A DNA stretch of 31,336 nucleotides, from NCBI GenBank assembly GCA_964369955.1, contig CAYJFQ010000013.1, positions 1 through 31,336 on the forward strand. The letters are read 5' to 3'. Under the pieces are notes generated by a model. It was not told where the DNA came from. It searched no databases and saw only the letters and a program-made list of their open reading frames with translations. This stretch comes from CAYJFQ01 sp964369955. Lineage in GTDB: Bacteria; Bacillota_I; Bacilli_A; Erysipelotrichales; Erysipelotrichaceae. The translations under genes and the position numbers were made by a program. This document shows, one piece after another, positions 22,872-31,326 of the stretch; the first letter of the stretch is position 1, and every line of letters begins with the position of its first letter.

Positions 22872-24775
22872 TAATTAATCTCCGTTCCTACCGCAAGATT
22901 TTTAAGTTCTAATAATTCTAGCCCCGATCGATCTTCTCCAGCTATTAACATTCCTTGTGATAACATTCCTCTAAATTTCATTGGTGCTAAATTCACAAGC
23001 ACTGTTATTTTTTTACCTATTAATTCTTCAGGTTTAAAGAATTCCGCAATACTACTTACAATTTGAACAACTTTATCTCCAATATCTACTTGTAATACTA
23101 ATAAACGGTCTGCTTTATCATGTTTCTTACATTCTAAAACTTTTCCAACTCTTAATTCTAACTTGCTGAAGTCATCATAACTAATTTCTGGTTTATGGTT
23201 AACCACTGGCTTGATCGGCGCTAGATTAGCCAACATTTCTTCAGCGTCAATTCTTGCGAAAAGAATTTCAGGGTCTTCACAAACTTTAATTGGACTTTCT
23301 AAGTTTCCAAACGTTGAAAGTGATTGATAGTCAGTTACTATTGTATTTAATTGCTTAAATATTTTTTCTGTAGTATCAGGAATAAATGCTGTTAATAAGA
23401 CAGCACTATATCTAATTCCTTCTAATAGATTATATAAAACAGTTTGTAGTCTTGGGTGATTTTCTTCTTCTTTTCCAAGAATCCAAGGTTCTGTTTCATC
23501 TACATATTTATTTAAACGACGTAAGTAATCAATAATGGCAGTAATACTATCAGCTACCCTTAATTCTTCCATTAGTTTATTTACTGTTTCTTTTGTCTTT
23601 AGTGCTAACTCTGATAGTTCTAAATCTAATGGTTCATTAACTTTAGTATTTGTAACATTTCCATTAAAGTATTTGTTGCTCATTGAAATCGTACGTTTTA
23701 CTAAGTTGCCCAATACATTACATAAATCAGCATTAATTCTTTCAATCATCAGTTCATAAGTTATAACTCCATCATTACCAAAAGGCATTTCATGAAGGCA
23801 GAAATAACGAACTGCATCAACCCCAAACAGTTTAACTAAGTCGTCAGCATAAATCATGTTACCTTTAGATTTGCTCATCTTGCCTTCTCCAACTAGTAAC
23901 CATGGATGTCCAAATACTTGTTTAGGCAGTGGAATATCTAAAGCCATTAACATAATTGGCCAGTAAATAGTGTGGAAACGCAATATATCTTTTCCAATTA
24001 AATGAACATTTGCAGGCCAATATTTTTTATACATTTCACCACTATTGCCATCTACATCATAATCAATACCTGTAATATAATTACTTAAAGCATCAATCCA
24101 AACATAGACAACATGTTTATCATCAAAATCTACTGGTATTCCCCATTTAAAAGAAGTACGAGAAACACATAAATCTTGGAGTCCTGGTAATAAAAAGTTA
24201 TTTAACATTTCATTCTTTCTTGATTCAGGTTGAATGAAATGCGGATTATCTTTGATGTGTTGAATTAAACGGTCTTGGTATTTACTCATTTTAAAGAAGT
24301 AAGCTTCTTCTTTAGTTTTCTCAACCACCGAACCACAGTCCGGACATTTACCCTCTACAAGTTGAGCCTCTGTAAAGAATGATTCACAAGGCTTACAGTA
24401 TAGTCCTTCGTATTCTCCTTTGTAGATGTCTCCTTGTTGATATAGTTTTTTAAACATTTTTTGAACTTGCGTTTTGTGATATGGGTCTGTGGTTCTTACA
24501 AACTTATCATAAGACACATTTACTAAGTCAAATTGTTCCCTAATAATATTGGCGATTTCATCAACATATTGTTGCGGATTCTTTCCCTGTTCTTTAGCAC
24601 GGTCTTCAATTTTTTGACCATGTTCATCTGTTCCTGTTTGAAAATAAACATCATCTCCAATTAAACGATGATATCTAGCAATACTGTCAGCTAAGATAAT
24701 TTCATAGACATTTCCAATGTGCGGTTTGCCTGAAGTGTATGCGATAGCTGTTGAAATATAATATGGTTTTTTCAT
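22871..24775 (-). CDS. metG: Methionyl-tRNA synthetase
   Basis: Class I aminoacyl-tRNA synthetase charging tRNA-Met. The 634 residues show a HIGH-like PHIGN motif (AYTSGKPHIGNVYE) and TGTDEHGQKI. A knuckle CKPCES...CPDCG (two CxxC pairs at about 127-130 and 144-147) indicates the zinc-bearing type. KMSKSKGN is near residue 300. The C-terminal tRNA-binding OB domain starts about residue 530 (SYDDFSKLELRVGKVLECKKHDKADRLL is its signature stretch) and is fused, as in Bacillus. Promoter TGT-TATAAT upstream; leader only about 20 nt, so no T-box is present. In Bacillus metG adjoins tatD; here it is distant. Confidence 0.97.
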   Translation of the reverse strand: MKKPYYISTAIAYTSGKPHIGNVYEIILADSIARYHRLIGDDVYFQTGTDEHGQKIEDRAKEQGKNPQQYVDEIANIIREQFDLVNVSYDKFVRTTDPYHKTQVQKMFKKLYQQGDIYKGEYEGLYCKPCESFFTEAQLVEGKCPDCGSVVEKTKEEAYFFKMSKYQDRLIQHIKDNPHFIQPESRKNEMLNNFLLPGLQDLCVSRTSFKWGIPVDFDDKHVVYVWIDALSNYITGIDYDVDGNSGEMYKKYWPANVHLIGKDILRFHTIYWPIMLMALDIPLPKQVFGHPWLLVGEGKMSKSKGNMIYADDLVKLFGVDAVRYFCLHEMPFGNDGVITYELMIERINADLCNVLGNLVKRTISMSNKYFNGNVTNTKVNEPLDLELSELALKTKETVNKLMEELRVADSITAIIDYLRRLNKYVDETEPWILGKEEENHPRLQTVLYNLLEGIRYSAVLLTAFIPDTTEKIFKQLNTIVTDYQSLSTFGNLESPIKVCEDPEILFARIDAEEMLANLAPIKPVVNHKPEISYDDFSKLELRVGKVLECKKHDKADRLLVLQVDIGDKVVQIVSSIAEFFKPEELIGKKITVLVNLAPMKFRGMLSQGMLIAGEDRSGLELLELKNLAVGTEIN

Positions 24776-24798
24776 AATTTTTCACATCCTCAACAACT

Positions 24799-24807
24799 AT
24801 TATAACA
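24799..24807 (-). promoter_or_regulatory. Extended -10 promoter of metG
   Basis: Minus-strand TGT-TATAAT (24799-24807), 23 bases before the metG ATG. The -35 is weak. The short leader contains GAGG as a ribosome site. Confidence 0.6.
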
Positions 24808-24835
24808 AATTATTGATATTTAAAAGAATAAAAAA

Positions 24836-24857
24836 GAGACCAACAAATGTTGATCTC
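24836..24857 (-). terminator. Intrinsic terminator of typA
   Basis: GAGACCAAC (24836-24844) with GTTGATCTC (24849-24857), one C-A mismatch, loop AAAT. A long minus-strand T tail follows (TTTTTTATTCTTTT). The core CAACAAATGTTG is the same as in the terminator at 12284-12311. Confidence 0.85.
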
Positions 24858-24863
24858 AATTAA

Positions 24864-26690
24864 TTATTCAGTTTCTATTTTTTTATTACGACTTGCATGT
24901 TTTCTTTCAACAGCCGATAAATATCTTTTACGAATTCTGATGTCGGTTGGAGTAATTTCAACTAGTTCATCATCATTAATGAATTCAAGTGCTTCTTCTA
25001 ATGAGAATGTGCGAGGTGTTACAAGTTTCATAGCGTCGTCAGCTCCTGTTGAACGAATTGAAGTTAATTTCTTATTTTTAATTGGGTTAACTTCCATATC
25101 TAAGTTGCGCGCTGACTGCCCAATAATCATTCCTGTATAAACTTCAGTAGCTGGTCCAATAAATAATTGTCCTCGCTCTTGAATATTCCATAAAGCATAA
25201 GTCATTGCTTTACCTTGTTCAGTTGAGATAAGGGCACCATTAATTCTTTGTGGTATTTCTCCACTATATTCTTGGTAATCAGATAACTTTCTTACCATTG
25301 TACCTTCACCTTTAGTATCGTTAATAAATTCACTACGATATCCCAATAATCCTCTAGTTGGAACGATATACTCGATAGTTGTGTAATCATTTTCATCAAC
25401 CATGTTAACCATTTTACCTTTACGAATGTTTAACTTATTAATTACAGCTCCTACATAATCATTAGGTACGGAACAATTTACAATCTCTACTGGTTCCATT
25501 AGTTTTTCGCCAACTCTTTTAAAGATAACTTCAGGCTTACTTACTGCAATTTCATATCCTTCACGACGCATATTTTCTAGTAAAATCGATAAATGTAATT
25601 CTCCTCTTCCACTAACTTTGAAGCAATCTGTTGAGTCAGTATCTTCAACCATTAATCCAACATTAACTTCTAACTCTTTATTTAATCTTTCTTTAATATT
25701 TCTTGAAGTGACAAATTTACCAGATCTGCCTGCAAATGGTGAATTGTTTACCATGAAACTCATTGATAGTGTTGGTTCTTCAATTTTAATTGATGGTAGT
25801 GGGATTAAGTGATCTGGATCACAAAGAGTGTCTCCAATACTTACATCACTGATACCTGAAACAACAACTATTTCTCCACATTGTGCTTCTTCTACTGATA
25901 TTCTACTTAGCCCTTTATTAACGAAAATTTGGTTTAATTTAACTCTCTTATTTTTTCCATCTTGGTCACAAACAACTAATGAGCTTCCTTGTTTGATTTT
26001 TCCTGAGAAGATTCTTCCAATTCCAAGTCTTCCAATATAGTCATCATACGCTAGTGATGAAACCTGCATTTGAAGTGGTTTTTCTGTTACGTCTGGGTAT
26101 ACATGTGTATGTTTGATGATTGTCTCAAATAAAGGCACGATATCTTTATTGGTGTCTTCAATTTCGTATTTAACTACACCTTCTTTTGCGATTCCGTATA
26201 GGATTGGGAAATCTAATTGCTCGTTAGTAGCATTTAAAGATAAAAATAGATCGTATACTTCATCAACTACTTCAACAGCTCTCTCATCTTTCTTGTCAAT
26301 TTTATTAATTAATAGGATAGGTTTTAGTCCACACTCTAAACTTTTCTTCAATACAAATCTTGTTTGTGGCATTGGCCCTTCTGATGAATCTACTAATAGG
26401 ATAACTGTATCTACAGTTTTAATAATTCTTTCTACTTCACTTGAAAAGTCCGCATGTCCTGGAGTATCGACAATATTAATTTTATAGTCTTGATAGGTGA
26501 TAGAACAATTCTTTGAGTAAATTGTAATTCCTCTTTCTCTTTCTAAATCATTAGAGTCCATAATACAATCAACTGGTTGTTGATTTTCTTTAAAAACGTG
26601 TGATTGGTTTAAGAAAGCATCTACTAAAGTAGACTTTCCTGCATCGACGTGGGCAATAACTGCAATATTTATAATTTTTTGAAATTCCAT
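24864..26690 (-). CDS. typA: Translational GTPase TypA/BipA
   Basis: Ribosome-associated GTPase of the EF-G superfamily, involved in 50S assembly and growth under stress or cold. The 608 residues begin with NIAVIAHVDAGKSTLVDAFL (G1), then RERGITI (G2), DTPGHADF (G3) and NKIDK (G4). Domain II, EF-G-like domains III and V, and the BipA C-terminal domain (RGLLGYRSEF, AYALWNIQERGQLFIGP-like stretch) follow. The length is normal. An extended -10 (TGG-TATTAT) lies about 30 bases upstream and a terminator follows, so it is monocistronic. Confidence 0.96.
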   Translation of the reverse strand: MEFQKIINIAVIAHVDAGKSTLVDAFLNQSHVFKENQQPVDCIMDSNDLERERGITIYSKNCSITYQDYKINIVDTPGHADFSSEVERIIKTVDTVILLVDSSEGPMPQTRFVLKKSLECGLKPILLINKIDKKDERAVEVVDEVYDLFLSLNATNEQLDFPILYGIAKEGVVKYEIEDTNKDIVPLFETIIKHTHVYPDVTEKPLQMQVSSLAYDDYIGRLGIGRIFSGKIKQGSSLVVCDQDGKNKRVKLNQIFVNKGLSRISVEEAQCGEIVVVSGISDVSIGDTLCDPDHLIPLPSIKIEEPTLSMSFMVNNSPFAGRSGKFVTSRNIKERLNKELEVNVGLMVEDTDSTDCFKVSGRGELHLSILLENMRREGYEIAVSKPEVIFKRVGEKLMEPVEIVNCSVPNDYVGAVINKLNIRKGKMVNMVDENDYTTIEYIVPTRGLLGYRSEFINDTKGEGTMVRKLSDYQEYSGEIPQRINGALISTEQGKAMTYALWNIQERGQLFIGPATEVYTGMIIGQSARNLDMEVNPIKNKKLTSIRSTGADDAMKLVTPRTFSLEEALEFINDDELVEITPTDIRIRKRYLSAVERKHASRNKKIETE

Positions 26691-26720
26691 ATTTATCTCT
26701 TCTTTCTAAACAACTTACCT

Positions 26721-26729
26721 ATAATACCA
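26721..26729 (-). promoter_or_regulatory. Extended -10 promoter of typA
   Basis: Minus-strand TGG-TATTAT (26721-26729), 30 bases before the ATG at 26690. No clear -35. Confidence 0.55.
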
Positions 26730-26774
26730 CAATCATATACATAAAACCTAGAAAATAACAGGAATTAACATTAA

Positions 26775-26804
26775 AAAACTAAAACATCTTAGTGTTTTAG
26801 TTTT
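26775..26804 (-). terminator. Intrinsic terminator of the nanE-SIS operon
   Basis: A perfect 12-bp stem, AAAACTAAAACA (26775-26786) with TGTTTTAGTTTT (26793-26804), and loop TCTTAG. The 3' arm on the minus strand ends in TTTT. It starts 10 bases after the TAA at 26814-26816. Confidence 0.85.
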
Positions 26805-26813
26805 ATTTAAGAA

Positions 26814-27602
26814 TTATAGTGATTTGATACGATAGAAATACTTATCAATTAGTTTTTGATTATGGTTAACTGAATTAGTGCCTTCCATCCATCCAGACTC
26901 TTTTTTAGCTTCATCACTCATATGATGAACATGTCCATTAAAGTAAATTTCTGGTTCTACTCCTCTTTGTACTAATAACTCTGACATCTGTACTAACATT
27001 GCCGACATAATGTAGTTCATTGGAATCCCACTTACAGGACCTACCTTCATTGGGAAGCCTTCAATGTTGATAGCGGCATCTCCAACAGTACAATGATTAT
27101 CAATTACAACATCTGCAATATCTTTTAATTTTTTACCACTAGTATGACGAGTATTCAAAGTATCACCATAATCAAGTGATGTAATAGCAATTACTGGTAT
27201 CCCTTTTTCTTTTGCGCGTAAAGCTGCATCTACAGTTACAATATTGTTTCCAGAATTTGAGATAACAATTAAGACATCTTTCTCTGGATCAATGCGATGA
27301 TAATCAACAATTGAATTACCAATTCCATAACAACTCTCTAAATTCATTAACTTAGTCATTTCCATTGTTCCATTCAAACTAGATTCTGCAATTGCTACAT
27401 AGTTTGCCGGAGAAGCTGCGCGATAATAATTCTCTTCGGCCACTAGTAGTGAATGCCAACAACCAAAGGCATATACTAGACCGTCTTTTTCTCCAGCATC
27501 TGCACATAACTTTGCGGCAGCCATTATATTATCAGCTTGAGTTTCTTCAATTTTATCTACTACTTCACTAATTGTTTTAAAATATCTTTGCCATGCTTTC
27601 AT
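26814..27602 (-). CDS. SIS-domain phosphosugar-binding protein (UPF0309-like)
   Basis: A 262-residue cytosolic SIS (sugar isomerase) domain protein. The phosphosugar-binding motif ISNSGNN is near residues 113-119, preceded by a first Rossmann strand (LVYAFGCWHS), as in uncharacterised SIS proteins of the UPF0309 type. It lacks the extra domains of GlmS and the helix-turn-helix of RpiR regulators, so it is an enzyme or sugar-phosphate binder, not a repressor. It begins 1 base after the nanE stop (AGGGG upstream), so the pair likely acts on the same phosphosugar, perhaps an N-acetylhexosamine 6-phosphate. The exact reaction cannot be read from sequence. Confidence 0.8.
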   Translation of the reverse strand: MKAWQRYFKTISEVVDKIEETQADNIMAAAKLCADAGEKDGLVYAFGCWHSLLVAEENYYRAASPANYVAIAESSLNGTMEMTKLMNLESCYGIGNSIVDYHRIDPEKDVLIVISNSGNNIVTVDAALRAKEKGIPVIAITSLDYGDTLNTRHTSGKKLKDIADVVIDNHCTVGDAAINIEGFPMKVGPVSGIPMNYIMSAMLVQMSELLVQRGVEPEIYFNGHVHHMSDEAKKESGWMEGTNSVNHNQKLIDKYFYRIKSL

Positions 27603-27603
27603 T

Positions 27604-28335
27604 TTAATTTTCCCCTATCTTATTTGTACATTCATATAATATTGTTTTTACTATCTTCTTTGGTTCAGTTATCGAAGTTCCGATAACTACACAATATGCT
27701 CCGGCTTCTAATGCTAATTTCATTTTTTCGCCGTTAGTGATTCTGCCTTCAGCCACTATTTTATCTACTCCATTTTCTTTTAGTTCTTTAATTAGTTGAT
27801 AATCAGGTTCAGGTAGCGGTACTGTTCCAAATACAATTGGATTTTTAGAATATGGTGTGTATCCTGATAATGTTGTTCCTATCATATCAGCGCCATACTC
27901 CCAGGCTTTTATTCCTTCTTCTAGAGTTGAAATATCAGCTATTACTAGTACCTCAAAATTATTTTTAATTTCTTGAATAAATTGTTTTAGAGTAAGTTCA
28001 TCATATCTTTCTCTAATAGTGCCATCTATCGCGATTGCATCAGCTCCTGCTTCCACTAACTCTTGAACTTCTTTTAAAGTTGGCGTTATTCTGAAGCTAG
28101 TGCCTAATGGGTCTGTCCCTTGATAAACTTTTTTGATGCCAATAACTGGGACATCTACTGTCGCTTTTATTGCCCGCACATTATCATAATTAGTGCGAAT
28201 AGCTGTTGCACCACCCGCTACACAACTTTGAGCAACACATGCCATTACTTCTGGTTTACCCATTTCCGGATTAAAATCTGGTCCTGCGTAACAAGAAACA
28301 ATTAAGCCACCCCTAAACTTCTCAATTAGTTTCAT
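27604..28335 (-). CDS. nanE: NanE-like N-acylmannosamine-6-phosphate 2-epimerase
   Basis: A TIM-barrel epimerase that in characterised members converts ManNAc-6-P to GlcNAc-6-P during sialic acid use. The 243 residues fit the family: GGLIVSC, GGATAIR (R47), VIGIKK (K68/K69, the catalytic Lys region), IADISTLEEG (D134), TTLSGYTPYS and VAEGRIT (E196). Two positions differ from the NanE sequences I remember: SCQ reads SCY (Y16), and the conserved ITR near the end reads ITE (E224). A short insertion (GPDFNPEMGKPE) follows SCY. No nanA, nanK or nagA lies nearby, only the SIS protein. A divergent substrate is therefore possible. Ribosome site AGAGGT; a good promoter lies at 28393-28421. Confidence 0.8.
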   Translation of the reverse strand: MKLIEKFRGGLIVSCYAGPDFNPEMGKPEVMACVAQSCVAGGATAIRTNYDNVRAIKATVDVPVIGIKKVYQGTDPLGTSFRITPTLKEVQELVEAGADAIAIDGTIRERYDELTLKQFIQEIKNNFEVLVIADISTLEEGIKAWEYGADMIGTTLSGYTPYSKNPIVFGTVPLPEPDYQLIKELKENGVDKIVAEGRITNGEKMKLALEAGAYCVVIGTSITEPKKIVKTILYECTNKIGEN

Positions 28336-28392
28336 AATTTACCTCTTAGTTTTATTATCTTAAGTTTAATACAAATTTATTAAGAATACACT

Positions 28393-28427
28393 CTTATAAA
28401 CAAAAATAATCAATATGACAAATTGAT
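28393..28427 (-). promoter_or_regulatory. Promoter with overlapping palindrome upstream of nanE
   Basis: Minus-strand -35 TTGTCA (28416-28421) and -10 TATAAG (28393-28398), spacer exactly 17. An inverted repeat ATCAAT (28409-28414) and ATTGAT (28422-28427) flanks the -35, the position expected for a repressor operator. Confidence 0.6.
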
Positions 28428-28492
28428 GAATAAATATCTTTAATAGTTAATTTAAAGATAAATTAAAAAACTATGTAATTATAGTAATATGG

Positions 28493-28501
28493 TGCTATAA
28501 T
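28493..28501 (+). promoter_or_regulatory. Extended -10 promoter of the DEAD-box helicase
   Basis: TGC-TATAAT (28493-28501), about 70 bases before the ATG at 28572. The -35 is weak. It is divergent from the nanE promoter. Confidence 0.65.
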
Positions 28502-28524
28502 TAGTTGGTTTTAATGAGATAAAT

Positions 28525-28549
28525 GAATCTTTCCTGGGAAAGAAGATTC
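28525..28549 (+). promoter_or_regulatory. Palindromic element in the helicase leader, resembling a Noc-binding site
   Basis: CTTTCCTGGGAAAG (28529-28542) is a near-perfect palindrome, matching the Bacillus Noc site ATTTCCCGGGAAAT at 11 of 14 positions. It is nested in a wider repeat, GAATCTT (28525-28531) with AAGATTC (28543-28549). It lies in the 5' leader, 23-30 bases before the start codon, so it may instead be an RNA hairpin controlling the helicase. Confidence 0.45.
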
Positions 28550-28571
28550 TTTTCTAAGAAAGAGATGAAAT

Positions 28572-29897
28572 ATGAAATTTGAAGAATTAAATGTAACTGA
28601 AAAAATATTAACTGTATTAAATAAAAATGGATATAAAGAAGCGTCACCAATCCAAGAGCAAGCAATTCCAGCAGCGTTGATAGGGAAAGATATTTTAGGA
28701 TGTGCTCAAACCGGCACTGGCAAGACTGCAGCCTTTGCGATTCCAACACTTCAATTATTAGAAGAAAGAGAAAAAGATTATGTACGTGCACTAGTATTAA
28801 CTCCCACACGTGAGCTTGCTGTACAAATTCAAGAAAGTTTTCAAAATTATGGCAGAAGGCTTAACTTAAAAACAACTTGTGTATTCGGCGGGGTTAAGCA
28901 AGGGAGTCAAAGAAGATCAATTAAAAATGGAGTAGATATTATTATTGCTACTCCTGGAAGATTAAATGATTTGATTCAACAAAGAATTGTTGACTTAAGA
29001 AACATTGAAATCTTTGTTTTAGATGAAGCAGATAGAATGTTAGATATGGGATTCTTGCCTGACGTTAAAAAAATAATTGACCAAATGCCTGAAGAAAAAC
29101 AAACAATGTTATTTAGTGCAACAATGCCCCCAGCAATTGCGACACTAGCAAATAGTCTATTAAGACATCCAGTAAACATTGAAGTAGCTCCTGTTTCTTC
29201 TACTGCCGACAATATAGAGCAGGTTCTTTATTATGTTGATAGAGCAAATAAAAAAAGATTGCTTGTAGACTTAATTGCATCTGAGAATGTCTTTACAGGA
29301 CTTGTCTTCACAAGAACTAAAGTGGGTGCAGATCGATTAACAAAATATCTTAATGATAATGGAGTTATAGCAGATGCTATTCATGGTGATAAATCACAAA
29401 ATGCAAGACAAAGAGCTTTAAAAGCTTTTAAGAAGAGTACTATTCAAATTTTAGTTGCTACTGATATTGCAGCAAGGGGAATTGATGTTAATGAATTAGA
29501 GTTTGTTTTTAACTTTGACATTCCAAATGAACCAGAATCATATGTTCACCGTATAGGACGTACAGCAAGAGCTGGATTATCTGGTAAATCAATTTCATTC
29601 TGCGATATCAATGAAAAGTCATTCCTCAAAGATATCGAAAAACTAATTGGTAAAAAGATAAAAGTAATTGAAGAACATCAATATCCTATGGAAGAATTAA
29701 CACCAAGTAATCTTAAACCAGGTGGGAAACATAAAAAGAGATCATCAAGAAGTCAGAAACAAGGAAAATCCAAAAAGACTTCTTCAAACAAAAGATCCGA
29801 TAACCATTCAAAAGGTTCTGGAACTTCTAAAAGAGGGGAAAACAATCAATCTAATAAAACAAAGAATAAAAACTCTTACAAAAAGAAAACTAATTAA
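28572..29897 (+). CDS. DEAD-box ATP-dependent RNA helicase
   Basis: A 441-residue helicase of the CshA/RhlE group; bacterial members act in ribosome assembly, RNA decay and cold adaptation. In order: Q motif PIQEQAIP (about 26-33), motif I AQTGTGKT (45-52), PTRELA (Ia), TPGR (Ib), DEAD (within VLDEADRMLDMGF), SAT (III), RGID (V) and HRIGRTAR (VI). After about residue 375 there is a disordered, strongly basic Lys/Ser/Asn-rich tail of some 65 residues (KHKKRSSRSQ...YKKKTN), probably for RNA binding. It is the first rightward gene, with a leader of about 65 nt carrying palindromes and a strong terminator after. CshA versus RhlE cannot be settled here. Confidence 0.93.
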   Translation: MKFEELNVTEKILTVLNKNGYKEASPIQEQAIPAALIGKDILGCAQTGTGKTAAFAIPTLQLLEEREKDYVRALVLTPTRELAVQIQESFQNYGRRLNLKTTCVFGGVKQGSQRRSIKNGVDIIIATPGRLNDLIQQRIVDLRNIEIFVLDEADRMLDMGFLPDVKKIIDQMPEEKQTMLFSATMPPAIATLANSLLRHPVNIEVAPVSSTADNIEQVLYYVDRANKKRLLVDLIASENVFTGLVFTRTKVGADRLTKYLNDNGVIADAIHGDKSQNARQRALKAFKKSTIQILVATDIAARGIDVNELEFVFNFDIPNEPESYVHRIGRTARAGLSGKSISFCDINEKSFLKDIEKLIGKKIKVIEEHQYPMEELTPSNLKPGGKHKKRSSRSQKQGKSKKTSSNKRSDNHSKGSGTSKRGENNQSNKTKNKNSYKKKTN

Positions 29898-29899
29898 TT

Positions 29900-29936
29900 A
29901 AAATGCACAGTTCAGATAAGTGACTGTGCATTTTTT
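29900..29936 (+). terminator. Intrinsic terminator of the DEAD-box helicase
   Basis: A perfect 12-bp stem, AAAATGCACAGT (29900-29911) with ACTGTGCATTTT (29923-29934), an 11-base loop, and six Ts (29931-29936). It begins 2 bases after the TAA. Confidence 0.93.
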
Positions 29937-30022
29937 CTTTATATCTTCGATAAAATGTTTTAAGCCTTGTGTATGCATTATTAAGCAAACTATATATATT
30001 TATGTTATATCAGTATTCTATA

Positions 30023-30048
30023 TTGAAAAAGAGTGATTGTGCTATAAT
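30023..30048 (+). promoter_or_regulatory. Extended -10 promoter of the MFS transporter
   Basis: TGC-TATAAT (30040-30048), with TTGAAA (30023-30028) upstream but only 14 bases away. The extended -10 probably drives it. The leader is about 30 nt, with AGGTGA (30070-30075) as ribosome site. Confidence 0.55.
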
Positions 30049-30081
30049 GCATGTAAAAGTTATTTATACAGGTGATAAATT

Positions 30082-31326
30082 ATGGAACAAACTAAATATA
30101 TAAATTTGCAAACAGAAAAGCAATTTTTAAAACTTATGGCGGCAGATGTTATTAGTCGTTTTGGTGATTCTATTGATGCTATTGCTTACTCTTGGATAAT
30201 GTATGAGGTGACAGGAAGTGAATCATTAATGGCCTTTATCATCGGATTAAATTTTTTACCAACTGTATTATTATCTCCAATCGCTGGCGCAATTATAGAG
30301 CGACTACCAAAGAAAAATATTATGATTTTTGCTGATTTGATACGCATGTTTTTAGTGTTTTTTGTTGTCTTTCTTTATGCTAATAAAATACTCAATCCAG
30401 CACTACTTATTGTTGTGACACTTATTACCTCAATAGTTGAATCATTCCGAATTCCTGCAAGTGGTGCTATAACGCCCTTGATACTCAAGAAAGATATGTT
30501 TAAATTAGGTAAATCTGCCATTTATACCACTTCAAGAATTGCAGAACTTCTAGGCTTTATTATAGCAGGAAGCATTATTACCTGGATTGGTTCTGAGGGA
30601 GCACTTATTATTGATGCTATCACATTTTTACTTTCAGCATTGTTTATTATGACTATAAAATATAAAGATAGATTTGATGTTCAACACACAAAGATTAAGG
30701 TAATTGTTGCAGATTTTAAAGAAGGGGTAAAATTTATAGCAAAAAGTAATCTTGTAAAAAGTATTGGGGTCATTGGATTACTTATTAATTTTGCTGTAGT
30801 TCCTTTAAATGTTTTTCTAACTCCATATGTAGTAAGTTATATGCAAATGGGACCAAATGCTCTTTCATATTTAAGTATTACATTGACTACCGGAATGATG
30901 ATGGGCTCTTTTATTGTTCCTAAGATTAATAAATTGAGCAACTCCCACATAACAGCTTTTTCTGGTGTTCTTATAGGAATAACTCTTGTAGGTTTGAGCA
31001 TTTTCCCATATATCTCTATTGAAATTGTAAAACTTATCCTTATCCTTATCTGTATGTTTTTTGTTGGTTTCGGGGGCGGTATTCTCAATGTAATTATCGG
31101 TAGTACATTAATGGCGAATATACCTTTAGAGATGATGGGACGTATTAGTGGTGCTGTTTCATCTATGGTAATGATTTCCATGCCAATTGCCTCATTAATT
31201 TGTTCAGGTTTAGCATTGTTGTTTTCTGTTTTACAAATATTTGGCTTTTTCGGAATTCTACTAATTGTATCTTATCTACTATTATTAGTATTCAAAAAAT
31301 TTGAATGTTTAAACCAAGGTAGATAA
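30082..31326 (+). CDS. Major facilitator superfamily exporter (DHA3-like)
   Basis: A 414-residue inner-membrane protein with about 12 predicted hydrophobic helices and a central cytoplasmic loop (KYKDRFDVQHTKIKV). The N-terminal pattern ADVISRFGDSIDAIAYSWIMYEVTGS, the loop PIAGAIIERLPKKNIMIFADL and FRIPASGAITPLI fit the DHA3 / macrolide-efflux-like MFS group, which are proton-driven drug or metabolite exporters. The substrate is not predictable. It has its own promoter and ribosome site and starts after the helicase terminator. The end (TAA at 31324-31326) is complete. No resistance-gene or mobile context is visible around it. Confidence 0.88.
   Translation: MEQTKYINLQTEKQFLKLMAADVISRFGDSIDAIAYSWIMYEVTGSESLMAFIIGLNFLPTVLLSPIAGAIIERLPKKNIMIFADLIRMFLVFFVVFLYANKILNPALLIVVTLITSIVESFRIPASGAITPLILKKDMFKLGKSAIYTTSRIAELLGFIIAGSIITWIGSEGALIIDAITFLLSALFIMTIKYKDRFDVQHTKIKVIVADFKEGVKFIAKSNLVKSIGVIGLLINFAVVPLNVFLTPYVVSYMQMGPNALSYLSITLTTGMMMGSFIVPKINKLSNSHITAFSGVLIGITLVGLSIFPYISIEIVKLILILICMFFVGFGGGILNVIIGSTLMANIPLEMMGRISGAVSSMVMISMPIASLICSGLALLFSVLQIFGFFGILLIVSYLLLLVFKKFECLNQGR

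Noticed and set aside
24847..25140. Plus-strand open frames opposite typA and other core genes
   Set aside because: Shadows of well-conserved minus-strand genes with Ser/Leu-rich antisense composition.
28806..28813. CACGTG-like core in the helicase gene
   Set aside because: It encodes the PTRELA motif and lacks the flanking parS bases.
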